A stretch of DNA of 64,000 nucleotides from positions 63,247,141-63,311,140 of the forward strand of contig CM055100.1 in the NCBI GenBank assembly GCA_029204225.1, given 5' to 3'. Source of the stretch: Diphasiastrum complanatum (taxonomy: Eukaryota > Streptophyta > Lycopodiopsida > Lycopodiales > Lycopodiaceae). The notes beneath the pieces were generated by a model. That model was not told the origin of the DNA. It searched no databases and saw only the letters and a program-made list of their open reading frames with translations. The position numbers were made by a program, and so were the translations under genes. This document shows positions 10,904 through 22,633 of the stretch, piece after piece; position 1 is the stretch's first letter, and each line of letters begins with the position of its first letter.

Positions 10904-11762
10904 CTCCCCCTTAATGTTAATTTTGTTATCTATCACTTCTAGATCTCTAGACTCCTCAATTTTATTTGCAACTTGTTCTTCTATAGGACAATAGCTAAGG
11001 TCAACTTCGTGATTCTGAATTTTCCCTCTGATGAAATGTTGTTGAATATGCTTTGATCTACTATGTAAAACTGGATTCTTTGCCAACATGAAGCAACTTT
11101 GGTTATCGCATTGAAGTACTTTAGGTGTTCTTGTTCCAAATGAAGATCATGTAGAATCCTTCTTAACCAAATGCCTCGCATTATGCAAGTATAGTAGCTC
11201 AGTACTCTGCCTTTATAGATGATAATGCAATAGTAGGTTGCTTCTTTGAACTCCAAGATATAGAACTTGATACAAGATTAAAAAACATAACTTGTAGCCA
11301 ATCTTCGAATCTTCTGCAGAGATCTTTCTTAATATTCCAAATTAAAACTTGATAGCACCTGTGATGATAAGAACATCAACTTACATCACTACAAAAATAA
11401 CAATCTGATTATCATTTATCATCATATATAGTGTATGTTCTATGTTACTCCTCTGAAAACCACGCTCCTCAAAGTATGTATCAATCCTAAAGACCATATG
11501 CCCTGGGTACTTGCTAAGTTCATATAATGCCTTGTCCAACTTGCAAACCTTGTCTTTCCATCTGCTGCTATATACCCCTTTAGCCACTCCATATAGACTT
11601 ACTCCTCTAGAAAGCCATTCAAGACTGCACTTTCAACATCCATTTTTTGGATATCCCAGCCAAACTGAGCTACCAATGACAAAATTGTCCTCTTAGTAGT
11701 CAACTTAGCAATTGGTGCTCCCTTCATGTTGAGCATATCCTTTTGCAACCTTTTACAAGTAA
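10904..11762 (-). pseudogene. Ty1/copia RT-RNase H remnant
   Basis: Reading down the minus strand: APIAKLTTKRTIL and QKMDVESAVLNGFLEE (about 11600-11720, RT start); KDKVCKLDKALYELSKYPGH (about 11500-11560) and IDTYFEERGFQRSNIEHTLY (about 11430-11490); then after degraded sequence RSKHIQQHFIRGKIQNHEV and LSYCPIEEQVA (about 10980-11060, RNase H end). The active-site YVDD stretch is not intact and several frameshifts occur. The upstream end near 11762 meets the 3' LTR of the chromovirus, so the gypsy element may have inserted here. Confidence 0.8.
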
Positions 11763-12308
11763 AGGTGAGGAAGTCCTCCAAATCCAAGGTAGAGCCTCCA
11801 AGCAACCTGCAAGCTCCAAGATGCTCCCCAACTCCAAGCTAGGATGTCTCCACCTGCAAGTAAGGATCTGCAAGCCTCCAAGGATCTCTCCTCCACCTGT
11901 GTCCCTACTCTTAAACACAAAGATAGATACCAAGTTGGCCTCAAGTATTCACCACCCAACCATAGCTAGATCCAAGCTCCAAGCAAGACCTATCTAGCAC
12001 CCCCTTGCTAACCATAAACAAATCACAAGCATACCACAACAGACTATAGCATACTCAAGATCCAAACCCTACTTATGTCCCATACCATAAGCAAGATCCA
12101 AACCCTAAGCATACTACACACAAGAAAGTACTCTACACACTAGTAGCAACACCAGAGCATAAGCAAAACAAGCAAGAGAGATCTCTCCCCCCCCCCCCAA
12201 TGGGCGCCCTACTACCCTCATATAGATGGCCCAGTCCTGCGTCATGCCCCTTGCGAGGCTGTCACTGAAGGGCGTACCATTATGGTACATAACATTTCCC
12301 CCCCCATA
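11763..12308 (-). mobile_element. Chromovirus polypurine tract and 3' LTR
   Basis: The minus strand has a G-rich purine tract (about 12295-12308), then TGTTATGTACCATAATGG from 12294. TATATGAG (12217-12224) and GGCGCC (12203-12208) lie inside, followed by a poly-G run at about 12188. A 35-bp stretch around the TATA is nearly identical to 22640-22676. The 3' end near 11763 is inferred from where copia coding resumes. Confidence 0.65.
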
Positions 12309-12329
12309 AAAACTTCCTTCTATGGGAAG

Positions 12330-13203
12330 AAACCAGGGAATCTAAGTCTTAAATCATCCTCCTCCCAGGTGTCGTCATCATCTGACATGCCTTTCCAACG
12401 AATTAGATGTTCAGAAATCAAACGATTTCTCAGCTGATGTCGTCGAGTATCCATGATCCTTTCCGGTTCATGGGGTACAAAACCTCCAATAGCACTAGAT
12501 CGTCTGGGGGAATTAGGTCATCTTTCCCACCAAGTCGTTCTTTTAAACGACTAACATGGAATACAGGATAAACCTTAGTTCCAACAAGGAGTTCTAGTCT
12601 ATAAGCAGCCTTACCAATCTTGTTAAGAACTTTGAAAGGACCGCTAAAACGTGGAGATAACTTCGGACATTTCCCCGTTCAAAGTGTCTTAGAGTCCTTA
12701 GGGATTCTAAGATACACCCAATCGCCGATCTCAAACTCTCGAGGAGCGCGGCTTCGGTTACCATAAAATTGGGCTTGATCCTGAGCCGATTTAATGCTTT
12801 CCCTAGCCACCTGCAACATTTCCTGCATATCGTGCAAGAAATCTGCTGCAGCTTGAACCTTGAGACCTTTGAGTCCAACGGAGATAGGGGAACGAGGCTG
12901 AAAGCCGTACAAGAGCATAAAAGGACTAAAACCAGTGGCGGAATGCTTCATACTGTTGTATGCGAACTCAACCATTGGGAGATACTTTTCCCAATCTGAT
13001 TGTCGCCTAGAAACATATGCGCAAAGCATATCTTCCATCGACTGATTGACACGTTCGGTCTGACCATCGGTTTCTGGGTGATCCGTAGATGATAAACTTA
13101 AAGTAGTTTCCGGTCTTTCAAAGACCGCCTGCCAGAACTTGCCAGTGAACTTGGAATCACGATCACTAACAATATCGTTTGGCAATCCATACAACCTGAA
13201 CAA
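12330..13203 (-). pseudogene. Chromovirus integrase catalytic end and chromodomain
   Basis: Frame 13203-12679 contains the second Asp of the integrase triad (IVSDRDSKFTGKFW), the Glu region (DHPETDGQTERVNQSMEDML), WEKYLPMVEFAYNS and the C-terminal module (REFEIGDWVYLRIPKDS). After a stop at 12679, related sequence continues in frame (SPRFSGPFKVL, YPVFHVSRLKE). It ends near 12350-12440 with LISEHLIRWKGMSDDDDTWE, a canonical chromodomain core that in chromoviruses is thought to guide insertion to particular chromatin. The stop and a frame change mean no full product. Confidence 0.88.
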
Positions 13204-13952
13204 CTTTTCAACGAAAGTTGAGCAAGTTCGAAAGCTTTGAGAGTAGTTTTTGTTGGAATAAATTGTGCCATTTTGGTTAGCCTGTCAACTACTACCCAAA
13301 TAGCATCATGACCCTTCCCTGACTTAGGAAGTCCGACCACAAAATCCATGGAAATACTTTCCCATTTCTTGCTGGGAATTTCCAATGGATGCAACAGACC
13401 AGCTGCTTTGAGTCTTTCCGCTTTATTTACTTGGCGTTGTTCACACTTTTGAACGTATGCCTCGACATGACCTTTCATTTTTAGCCAATAAAATTCTCTT
13501 TTAACAAGGTCAAGCGTCCTCTGTATACCAGGGTGTCCCGCGCTGGGGCTATCGTGGCACTCGTGCAGGATTTGGGCCCTAATGTCCGCGATATCTGGCA
13601 CACAGACTTTTCCTCTACAGAAAAGCAAACCATTCCGAATGGAATAATCATCAAGTAACCTCTCTTCGCGAGATTTCTTGGAATGCTGCTTTCCAAGATT
13701 GTCTCTCCTTAAAGAGCTTCCTGCCAGGACATCTTGCCAAATATGACCAAAAAACTCATCGGTCCGAGAAAGATCTCGCAGAGAAAGATACAACTCATAT
13801 TGGAACTCAGCAAAGCATAATTGATTAACTTCACCAATCCGGCTCAAAGCATCAGCGACACAATTCGACGTACCTCGACGATACTTAATGTCGAATTCGT
13901 ACTCTTGAATGAGTTCCGACCAGCGGGCCTTACGACCGGTCCGAGGCATCAC
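13204..13952 (-). pseudogene. Chromovirus RNase H end, integrase zinc finger and first integrase Asp
   Basis: Open from 13952 to 13098. It starts in the RNase H tail (EYEFDIKYRRGTSNCVADAL), then the HHCC finger (HECHDSPSAGHPGIQRTLDL ... YVQKCEQRQVNKAE). The last Cys of the expected C-x2-C is Arg. The integrase start follows (WESISMDFVVGLPKSGKGHD, with the first catalytic Asp), then VVVDRLTKMAQFIPT. The frame shifts near 13200 relative to the following integrase segment. Zinc binding is probably lost. Confidence 0.88.
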
Positions 13953-14364
13953 AGATATACTTCAGAGATTCATGATCTATCATTACCATGAATTTGGATT
14001 CGTACAAATAATGTCTCCAGATCTTTAACGCATGGATGACAACAAAAAGTTCCTTCTCATAAGTAGAATATCCACTTTGAGCTGGGTCCAACTTCTTGCT
14101 CTCGAAAGCCACAGGTCTACCATCCTGGTAAAGGACTGCACCTACCGCATAGTCACTATCGTCTGTTTCCACTAAGAAAGATCCGCTAGGGTCCACTATG
14201 TGTAAGATAGGGGCTGTCTTCAAAGCTTCAAAGCTTTGATTAAGTTCATCAGTCCAAACAACAGGGGGGCTGATCTTCGAACGCCTTCCGGCCTTCTTCT
14301 TATTACCCTTTTTAGTTTTCCTTTTGGCTTTCTTCACTCCCTTAAGAAAATTCGTTAGAGGCAA
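13930..14364 (-). pseudogene. Chromovirus RT connection and RNase H
   Basis: Frame 14364-13930. A lysine/arginine-rich insertion (KKAKRKTKKGNKKKAGRRSK) precedes the RT connection (WTDELNQSFEALKTAPIL). RNase H follows: FLVETDDSDYAVGAVLYQDG, with ETD carrying the first acidic residue, VAFESKKLDPAQSGYSTYEK with the Glu, and VMIDHESLKYI with the third Asp. RNase H catalytic residues are retained even though neighbouring domains are broken. A frameshift at about 13940 separates it from the next segment. Confidence 0.85.
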
Positions 14365-14403
14365 TGCAACTAAGGCATAGTCTTTAATGAATTTATGGAA
14401 AAA

Positions 14404-14607
14404 TCATGTGAAGCCTAGAAAAGATTTTACTTCCCTAATGGTTTTTAGGATAGGCCAGTCACGAACTTTCTGGACCTTATCGTAGTCGATCTCAAGACCT
14501 CGATCGAAAACGATATGTCCCAAATACTTGAGTCGAGTTTGAAAAATCTCACATTTAGACTCCTTAGCATAAAGCTTTGCCTGCCGGAAAAATCCTACAA
14601 ACCCCAA
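14404..14607 (-). pseudogene. Duplicated RT thumb segment
   Basis: This frame repeats the RT thumb a second time: KLYAKESKCEIFQTRLKYLG ... VRDWPILKTIREVKSFLGFT. The first copy is directly upstream on the minus strand at 14640-14790 (KFFAKESKCDFFAKELSYLG ... FLGF). The two copies differ at many positions, so this looks like recombination between diverged elements rather than a recent tandem duplication. The join reads FLGFVGFFRQAKLYAKESKC. Normal gypsy order has one copy only. Confidence 0.75.
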
Positions 14608-15226
14608 GAAAGACTTGATTTCCCGAACTGCGGTGAGAATAGGCCAATCAATAACCCTCTAGATACAATCGGCCTCAATTCCACTCCCCGTTCGGAAATC
14701 TTATGCCCCAAGTAGGACAATTCCTTAGCAAAAAAGTCACACTTAGACTCCTTAGCAAAGAACTTTTCCCTTCTTAGGATGTCCAAGACAATCCTAAGAT
14801 GCTCTTTATGTTCCGCCAAAGTCTGACTGAATACGAATCTTCCCAAATATGGCCTGAACGAATTGTTCATCATCTGTTGGAAAGTTGTCGGTGCATTGGT
14901 CAAACCAAAAGGCAACACCAAAAATTCGTAGTGACCAAAGCGAGTTCGAAACCCGGTTTTTGGTATATCTTTTGCCTTAATGCGTATCTAATGGTAGCCT
15001 GATCTTAGATCTATCTTGGTAAAGTACCCAGCACCACCAAGATAGTCTATTAGATCATCCATCCGCGGCAATGGATATCTATTCTTAACGGTTACCTTGT
15101 TCAATTTCTTATAGTTGACGCAAAACCTTATAGTCCCATCTTTCTTGGCAACCAGAACCACTAGTGATGCCCAAGGAGACTTACTAGGTTGTACCCATCC
15201 CTTTTTCAGGTAATCATGCTGATGCT
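14595..15226 (-). pseudogene. Chromovirus reverse transcriptase core, active site deleted
   Basis: From high to low coordinate: [20 protein letters not shown] (about 15140-15205), [33 protein letters not shown] with the first catalytic Asp (about 15000-15050), VLPFGLTNAPTTFQQMMN (about 14865-14920), then FRPYLGRFVFSQTLAEHKEH. The family has a Y-x-D-D loop between the FRPYL and FSQTLAEH blocks. Here about nine residues including that motif are missing, so the enzyme is dead. Frame changes occur at about 14930 and 14650. Confidence 0.85.
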
Positions 15227-16123
15227 AGTCATGCAAGGGTTAATTCACACTGGTTTTGGAAATATCCAAATCTGATGGGATTTTAGGCTCTTTTTCCCTC
15301 CAAAATGCAGATTGGTGTGTTTTTTGGGTTTTTTGGCTGGTTGGTTTGGTTTTCAAGCCCTTAGAGGTTGTTCAGGGCCTCCTCTACCCTCTCACACCTC
15401 CTCCGCTAGCTGTGAACAGTCCAAACACAAAAAAAAACAGAAAACTAACTCTAAACTCCCAAAAATCTACCTCAAACTACTCTAAAAAGCAAGAAAATAG
15501 CTGAAATGCAACTAAACTAGTTAGTGGAAACCTATCCTCGGCAACGGCGCCACTGTAGGGTCGAAGATCTTGCGTAGTATAGCCCTCCCGCCTGTCAACA
15601 AGGGTTAGATCACTAGATAGGTATCTAACTATGCATAGATGCTATTTCTAGTTACTTTCCTACTTTCTCCCTTAACTCTATTCACCACTAACACTACTCT
15701 CCCTTAACTCTACTCCTCTACACTAACATTCATCATGATTTTGGGTGAAGGGAAGGAATAGAAAAGAAGAGAAAGAGAGATGAGAAGAGAGAAAGAGAGA
15801 GAGTTGAGATGAAGGTTAGCTCAAATGCTCAATGTCATTGCTTATGGAGAAACCTTAAGTAATCACAAACAAAAAGCATGGAAGAAATGGAAATAACAAG
15901 CAATCACAAATATAGCATAAGCAAGATTGATTAGCAAATGAGGATGCTTGAGCTCTCAAAATGGTAGAGTCTCCTCCTCTCTATTAAGCATGAAAATAGT
16001 GTACAAATGGTGCCTTTTTATAAAATGGGGAAGGCCCTTGCCCCTCAATCCTATTGGCTAATATTCACATTGATCCTATCCATTCATCTTGGACCCAACT
16101 TGATCCAAGGGTCCACAAAAAGT
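15227..16123 (-). mobile_element. LTR plus tRNA-Asp-type primer site inserted in chromovirus RT
   Basis: About 897 bp separates codons that are contiguous in RT. Flanks are ggcat (16124-16128) and agcat (15222-15226), minus strand: a 5-bp near-duplication. Inside, the minus strand has TGGCGCCGTTGCCGAGGA (about 15536-15553), 17 of 18 identical to the usual tRNA-Asp primer site. It is preceded by LTR-like sequence ending CCCTACAG and containing TATAAAAAGG (about 16013-16022). About 310 bp of non-coding internal sequence follows. No second LTR is evident, so it is a truncated element or a very small non-autonomous one. Confidence 0.6.
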
Positions 16124-16185
16124 ATGCCTACTTACCTCAGCCTCTTCCGATGCACTCATCCTATAAGAACGTTGTGCGATTGGAA
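16124..16185 (-). pseudogene. Chromovirus RT N-terminus, fragment between two insertions
   Basis: Minus-strand codons AQRSYRMSASEEAEVSRH match the start of gypsy RT (family motif x-Y-R-M-S-P-x-E). The fragment joins to PGAIPI at 21390-21410 across the hAT element and to QHDYLKKGW at 15200-15221 across the LTR insert. Confidence 0.85.
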
Positions 16186-16602
16186 CATAGTTGCAGCGCG
16201 ATTCGCGAATCGCGATCAGAATCGCGATCCCAATTCGCGATTCGAGATTTTTCCAGAATCGTGTAGAATCGAATTTTTTTTTTTTTTTTTGAAATTTTTT
16301 TGTGCAATATGGGTATCAGATGAAAGCTCTGATCGAGGGGAGTATGATTGTGTAGTTTGCCGACTGTTTCAGGTGCAGGATGGTCCCTTTACGCTAAAGT
16401 TGCATCCCATATAAAAAAAAGAGAACACATTGGGGCATTCCCAGTGAACATAGCAGGAATCTCCCTTTCTCTGATTCTCCCTCTCTCTATCTCTCTCTGA
16501 TCATGATTCACAACAAACGGAACTAAAACCATGCTGAACAAAAACCTAGCTGAATCATTCTGAACTTTAGCCTTAAATGAAACAATTTTTGACAAAACAA
16601 CC

Positions 16603-16703
<101 letters not shown>

Positions 16704-16868
16704 ATAAATCATAAACCATAAAACCGAAGTTACTGAACTAAAACCACAAAGAACAATACTGAATCACGACAATGCTGTGAATAGGATCATCATAATATAT
16801 AATATCGGGCCACATGGCACCAAAAAGGGGTACAATGATGTTCCATGAACGTAATGAAAACTATATAA

Positions 16869-19800
16869 CTAAGGCTCGTCAGAGTCATGGTAGGATAAAT
16901 CATCCGAATCTGTGGACTGCAGATCCCATGGGTCCGCAGATGAATCGGAACTGGAGGGAGCCATATGTCGTGGTGTGGCCCTGGTTCTGCTGCGTGCTCT
17001 AGATCCCTGCTGCGTGCCCTGGCTCTGGACCACCCCCCTCTCCCTGCCTCTACCTCTGCCTCTGCCTCTGCCTCTCTCCCCTCCTCTGGCCCCCATCTGG
17101 CTGCCCCCAGTCCTGTGTCTACTCCGTCGTGCTTGTGTGTCAGGTGGCCGTAACCCTACGCCCTGGGAAGGCCCTACCCAGTGTGATGATGCCTGGCCGA
17201 CGACTGCCTGTGATGCTCCACTCCTGTCTACAAAAAGAGTACTCAGCCACCCCTTCCTAGAACCTCTAGGTCTCCCCCTAGGCCTACGTGCAGGAATGGC
17301 TGGCTCCTCCTCTGTCTCTGCATCAAGGTCCACCAGCAGGTCAGCCAGGTCATCCCCCTGTGCCTCCGCCCACATCTCCTCGTCCTCCTCTGTATCTCCC
17401 TCAACCCACTCCTCCTCCTCCACATAGTCTGCCCCGAGCATCTCTCCACCCTCCGAGACCTCGTCATCTCCCTCCTTAGCCCTCTCCCTCTGGCTCTTTG
17501 TCCTCCTCTGCCGCCGTAAAGCCCATGCGTCAGCCTGTGCCTGTCTGTAGAGCTCTCTATGGATCTTATCATCCATCTCCTCCTGTGTGGGTGGTGCCCG
17601 AGGAGCAGCAGCTATCGAATCCACCAAGCAAGTGTCGGGGTCCACCTGCAACCAAAAACAATACATTGTTGTTAGGCAGGTATTGTGCAACTCACTGCAT
17701 ATTTTGAAAACAAATCAATTCATCAAAGCATACCAAGAAAAAAGGGGTGATGATGTGACTCACCTCGAGCATCTGACCCTCTCCTCGTGTGCGCCTCAGC
17801 ATACGGCCATTGGTGTTCGCAAACACCAACCTCCTACACTGCTCGCTGGACAACCTGTTCCTCTTCTACGTGTGATACAAGGCCCAGGTGCTCCAATTCC
17901 GCTCACAAGCTCCTGCAGAACAGTCCTGTGCAAGGACTGTCTCAGCCAATCGCCTCAGGTCACCTGTGCTGCGCCCGTGGATGCACAACCACGTAACGGG
18001 CCTCAGCTGATCCTCCCTCCGCCGACTCTGCTCTCCATCGAAAGGAAACTGGAAGCGCTCAAATGCGAGCAGCTGGCTTGCAATGTTGGCCAGCATCGGA
18101 CCTATTGGCAAAAGGAAAAACATGGCACATGTAGGACCCCTCAAATTCAGACACTACCAATGAGTACAATACTGCAGTAACATTGCTACCAAACGATTTC
18201 TCACACGTACCTGGTCCGGGCCATACGCGCTCCGTGTACTCCACCCATCCCCGGTGCAGCTCCGGATCGTCCCTCTCTCGCGTAGAGCGCCACAAGGGGT
18301 GCAACATGTGGGCTACGGCGTGGATAGGTCAAGTAGTCCCATCTGGCCTCCCAGATGCGTGAGATCTCGCGCCTCCTGCAGCAGACAAATTACAACAATC
18401 ACTAAACCATAGCATAAAAGAAACGCATCAGACTCGAGTGAGAAACAACAAACTAGACACTGAAGAGTCATACCTATGCTCGTCCAAGGCTGACAACAGA
18501 ATCCCCTCGCCAATGCGCTCCATGAACTCGTAAATGAGACCAAGGGTGCACCCCTCACGGTCTACCAGACGCAGCACTCTGTAAATGGGTAGTAGGATCC
18601 CACTAATCTCCTCAGCAGCTCTCCAAAACTCGTCCGTACACAGTGGACTGGAAAAATGCCGAATGGGGGAGGTCTGTAAAGTCCCGAAAGGCCACGCTGG
18701 AAACCATCCGCCGCAATGCATCCTTCACCACCACCAATCGCTCTAGCACCAAGAAGTAAAACGCAAAGCGTGTGGGTGCGGGCTTCTTCAGGTTTAGGGT
18801 GGAGAAGGTGCGGAACAGGGCCAACACACGCCTCTTCCTGGTGACAAAAGTGACCAGGCGCATGGCCGCAGAAGTGATCTGCAACACAAACACCCAGTAA
18901 AAAAGTTTAGACAGTAGTTGAGATGTGGTTAGCAGCATCGAAGGAAGAAAGCATAGCAAATAGAACAAACTATACCTCTCTGATCCATGGAAGCGCACAA
19001 AGGTCATGGATGAGCAAGTCTATGCAATGTGCAACACAGGGTGTCCACACAATGCTGGGGTGCTCCCTCATCATAATCTCGCTTATCTGCTTGCAGTTCG
19101 AGGCGTTGTCGGTGACAACCTGAACCACGTGCTCATCTCCGATGTCAGCAATAACATCTCTAATGACCTCCCATATGAAATCGGCTGTGATGGCGTCACC
19201 ACCTCAAGTGGCATCCACGCCACGTAGGAATATTGTGCCAAGCGGGCAAGAAACCAAGACATTGATGACGGATCGCCGACGAATGTCGGTCCATCCATCG
19301 CTCAATATCGTGCATCCATACCTGCTGCAAAACACCCATTAGCTACATGCAAAAATTACGCCACCAGTAAATCCTAAACACATGCAAAGAGATTACAAAG
19401 ACAAGTTACTTACTGCTGCCAAGCTGAGCGAATGGAACTCAACTCCCGCGTGATGGTCTCCTCCTCCTGACGAAGCAACCTCCCTCGTAGTGCCTCTCGC
19501 CTGGGAGGTGTCCATGTAGCATCCACGGCCGCCATCTGTGCACAGAACTCCCTGAACACCCAAGTGTCAGCAACAACAAAGGCAATGCCGCACTCGTAAA
19601 AGAACTGGCCACACAGTCGAGTGCAACAGGCCTGCTGCTCTCTCTGCCAGCCGCATCGATCAAGAGTCTGCTGCCTAGGCCTAACCCCTCTGCTGTGTAT
19701 ATGGTGCTCGTGGTCTAGCATGCCCAACGGATGGCTGATCTGTGGGTGTGTCACTCTCTCTGGCAACATCTGCCGAAGCATGTGGTGCATCTGCTGCCGA

Positions 19801-20409
19801 GGAGGAGGGTCGAGAAGCACCCGCTGCTGCTGAACCAACATGCTCATTTGATGGTCTTGCTGCTGCTGCGGATGGAGCTGAAGGTGCTGTACTGGGCCTT
19901 GCACCTGAACCATGCTCTGCCCGTGTTGTACTGGGCCCTGCAGCTGTACCATGCTCTGCCCGTGATGTACTGGGCCCTGCACCTGTACCATGCCCAACCC
20001 ATGATGTACTACGCCCTGCAGCTATACCATACCCTGCCCGTGATGTACTGGGCCCAATATCCATGGTAGGCCCTGCCTGTCTGCTTGTGAGCCCTCCTGC
20101 ATGCCTAGTTGTAGCTGCTCCTGCTGCCTGTCCCTGTCTAGAACCCTGTGATGCAATACCGGGCCCGTACATGGTAGACAACCTCTGCAGATCCTCATCA
20201 GAAATCCTGGGGCAATCAGATATGCCCAATGTCCGCCCATCTGGCCCTCTGACCCGCAGCAAGTGAGCCCTAACCCTGGTGAGTGATCCCGTGAAGTGAC
20301 CACCGCAATGCAAGCATCTCCATCTGCGGGTGCCTGAGCCATGGTGTGTGCCCACATCCCTGTCGGTAAGCTCAACCTCGGCCCAAAGGCCTCGGTCCCG
20401 CACTGGCAT
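16869..20409 (-). pseudogene. hAT transposase (BED finger, DUF659, C-terminal acidic/RG tail), six exons, broken
   Basis: Proposed exons: 20409-19414, 19321-18976, 18878-18474, 18375-18211, 18101-17764 and 17645-16869, all with GT/AG borders. A further acceptor near 20431 suggests a 5' untranslated exon. Exon 1 has a BED-type finger (WRCLHCGGHFTGSLTRVRAH, about 20270-20330), a low-complexity linker, then CGIAFVVADTWVFREF. Exon 2 is the DUF659 core (YGCTILSDGWTDIRRRSVIN; VVTDNASNCK; PCVAHCIDLLIHDL). Exon 5 has the dimerisation-type ACERNWSTWALYHT. Exon 6 is an acidic then arginine/glycine-rich tail. Broken by in-frame stops in exon 2 (near 19207) and exon 5 (near 17872) and frameshifts in exons 1, 3 and 4. 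It needs transposase in trans if it moves at all. Confidence 0.88.
19881..20060. repeat. 39-bp tandem repeat in hAT transposase exon 1
   Basis: Units begin at about 19912, 19951, 19990 and 20029 (period 39 bp, imperfect). On the minus strand they encode a 13-residue GPSTSRAEHGT-like repeat between the BED finger and the catalytic region, presumably a flexible linker. Confidence 0.8.
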
Positions 20410-21389
20410 CGTATCAACACGATCCTAAACCTGCAAACAATAAATAATCAGGCAAACGTTCAGTAGAAAAAAAAATACATTGCATTGAACAACATTACCG
20501 AGCTCAAATAGAGCTCAAAATACCAGAGCATACATCAGAACGATTCCAGTTCACACATTATATCAAGTGCCAAAGAAGAACATGAGATTAGGGCGTGGGA
20601 TAGAATAATTTCTGTATGAGGGATAACAGGCGACTGACGTTAGTGTCGGAGTCCGTGCAGGCATAAAGGAGTGCAGTGTGGGCCTAAACCGTGCCCCTAG
20701 CAGATGTTTGCAAGATGGTCCACGCTTAAACCCTAAAAAGTATGGAATCAGGGCATGAAAATTGAAATTTGTGATACGGACGTAGACGGGCGGAACGGAG
20801 GTCATAGGAGTTTGTGCAAGCATGTGGAAATGCATTCTCGGCTCAGACATCACCTCACTCGGTTTCCAACAAGCCATTTTGTGGAAATGGCCAAAATACA
20901 CAAGCATTTGGAATGTGGTGTTCAAATCTCACTAGGCGTGTCGTGACGGCTGAAACTGATGCTGTAAAAATCACTGTGGGCGTGAAGAAAGGTGGTCTAG
21001 AGCCAAACTACGCTCGATTTGGTTGCCTACAGCTCAATGTCAACAATTGCAAAAAATCAAGCCTACACTTACCAAATATCGAAATTTGGTCGTTTCGCTC
21101 TCCACGAAGCTCAGACCCACCCGGCACCGTGCACACCAACTCCGTATCGTCGAGTAGATTCCTGCCAAGTATTCACTTGCGAAGATTGGACGCCCACAGC
21201 TCTCAGAAAAGAAATTTGCCTCCTCCACTGCTGGCGCGGTTCTGTGCGAGGAGGCCGAAAATCGGGTTTCTGTTTTTTTCTTTTAACGATTCTGTCCACG
21301 ATTCGCTGCAGCGAATCGCGATTCACAGAATCGCGATTCCCGAATCGCGAAGCTGGCGAATCGCGATTCGCTGCAACTATGGATTGGAA

Positions 21390-22075
21390 TTGCTCCAGGT
21401 ATTATGTCAATTTTATGATCAACTGTCCGTTCTGGTGGTAAACCTACAGGAAGGTCTAAAAAACCATCATTGAATTCCTGCCTAAGTTCATTATAGGCTT
21501 CAAATTCTGTAGTGTTCTCATTGGGTATATTCATGGCATTTATGTTAAGTTCTTCATCATTGCAGCAAATGATATCATTATGAAAACATAAATAAACTTT
21601 AAAATCAAAATTCTTCATAATAGAATTAAGTTCTCGTTCAAAATAAGGGTTAACATTTTTAGTGTCAACACTTAAACTAGCCTTGATCTTAATTACAGAA
21701 TTCTCATGCATAAAAGATAAAGATTTTTCAACAAAATCAACTCTCAATGACTTGTTCTTATCAAAATGCCATTGTTGCCTGAGAACAATATCTACATTAG
21801 CTAATGCAACAACATGGATAATCCTAAATGTGCAATTCTACATCAGGAACAACAAAATCCATCAAATCGGAATCACTTCCCGATGCCATTGTTACACGGT
21901 ATTTTTTTCTCACTTTTTCTGGTAAGGTTTAGCGTCTGCACCAAATTTACATTAATAAAGCTATGAGTGGATCTCGTGTCAAAAAGAACATTAACAACTT
22001 GATCATTAACCTTTAATGCAAATAAGGTCATTAGGTCCAAAAACTAAAGAACTAAGGAAACAAACATCCATCTCA
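21390..22075 (-). pseudogene. Chromovirus protease and RT lead-in
   Basis: The minus strand contains VVNVLFDTRSTHSFINVN (about 21960-22010). The aspartic-protease motif of this family is D-T-G-(A/S)-T-H-S-F-I; here the Gly is Arg, which should abolish activity. The frame 21747-21390 ends LPPERTVDHKIDIIPGAIPI, the conserved block just before RT, cut by the hAT insertion at 21382. The intermediate sequence has stops. Confidence 0.85.
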
Positions 22076-22619
22076 TTACTTCGAGATAGATTTACCTGAG
22101 GTTGAAGCTTGTTTTTTGACGCAATCACGTGCAAGGTGACCCTCACCATTGCACTTGAAGCACGGGTTCTTCTTATGAGCTTCAGCTTTATCAATGGCAC
22201 CTTGATGGTTTTTTAAGTTTTTCTTGGGATTGTTGGAATTGGGATGTGTTTCACTAACAGCTTCCCTAACCTTCCTCTTGAATTAAAAACCTTTTTTCTG
22301 CTCATTAGGCTGGTGACCCCTAGGTGGCTTAGGTGTGTCATCAAAGTATTTTGCAGCCCTAATAGCATCTTCTAGGGTTTTTGGATGGTTCCTACAAACA
22401 TCCACTTGAAAATCTTTTGGTAAACCACCAGTGAACATTAACATTTGTACCTTAGGCGGAATGTCACTATAAAGTGGATTCAAGTACTCATGAAAATCTT
22501 GAATAAATTGTTCCGAACCTTTATTCATGGTTAGATGACACAGCTTTTGGAAGTGTTGATAGTCATCTAAAAGTGGTAGAAAATAATCCCTAAAAAGCTT
22601 GCAAAAATCGTCCCATGTA
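22076..22619 (-). pseudogene. Chromovirus gag, 5'-truncated
   Basis: Minus-strand gag starts abruptly at 22619 (TWDDFCKLFRDYFLPLLDDY) and continues through GSEQFIQDFHEYLNPLYSDI and a lysine-rich linker to a CCHC zinc knuckle CFKCNGEGHLARDC (about 22118-22160), which binds nucleic acid in the family. A stop at 22283 and a frameshift separate the body from the knuckle. The N-terminal half of gag is absent: at about 22630 the sequence changes to LTR-like DNA. Confidence 0.82.
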
Positions 22620-22633
22620 CTTCAATTAAATAA

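Noticed and set aside
16912-17427. 171-codon plus-strand frame rich in Leu/Pro
   Set aside because: Shadow of the acidic/RG tail exon of the hAT transposase on the minus strand.
19742-20266. 174-codon plus-strand Ala-rich frame
   Set aside because: Antisense of hAT transposase exon 1; generated by the 39-bp repeat.
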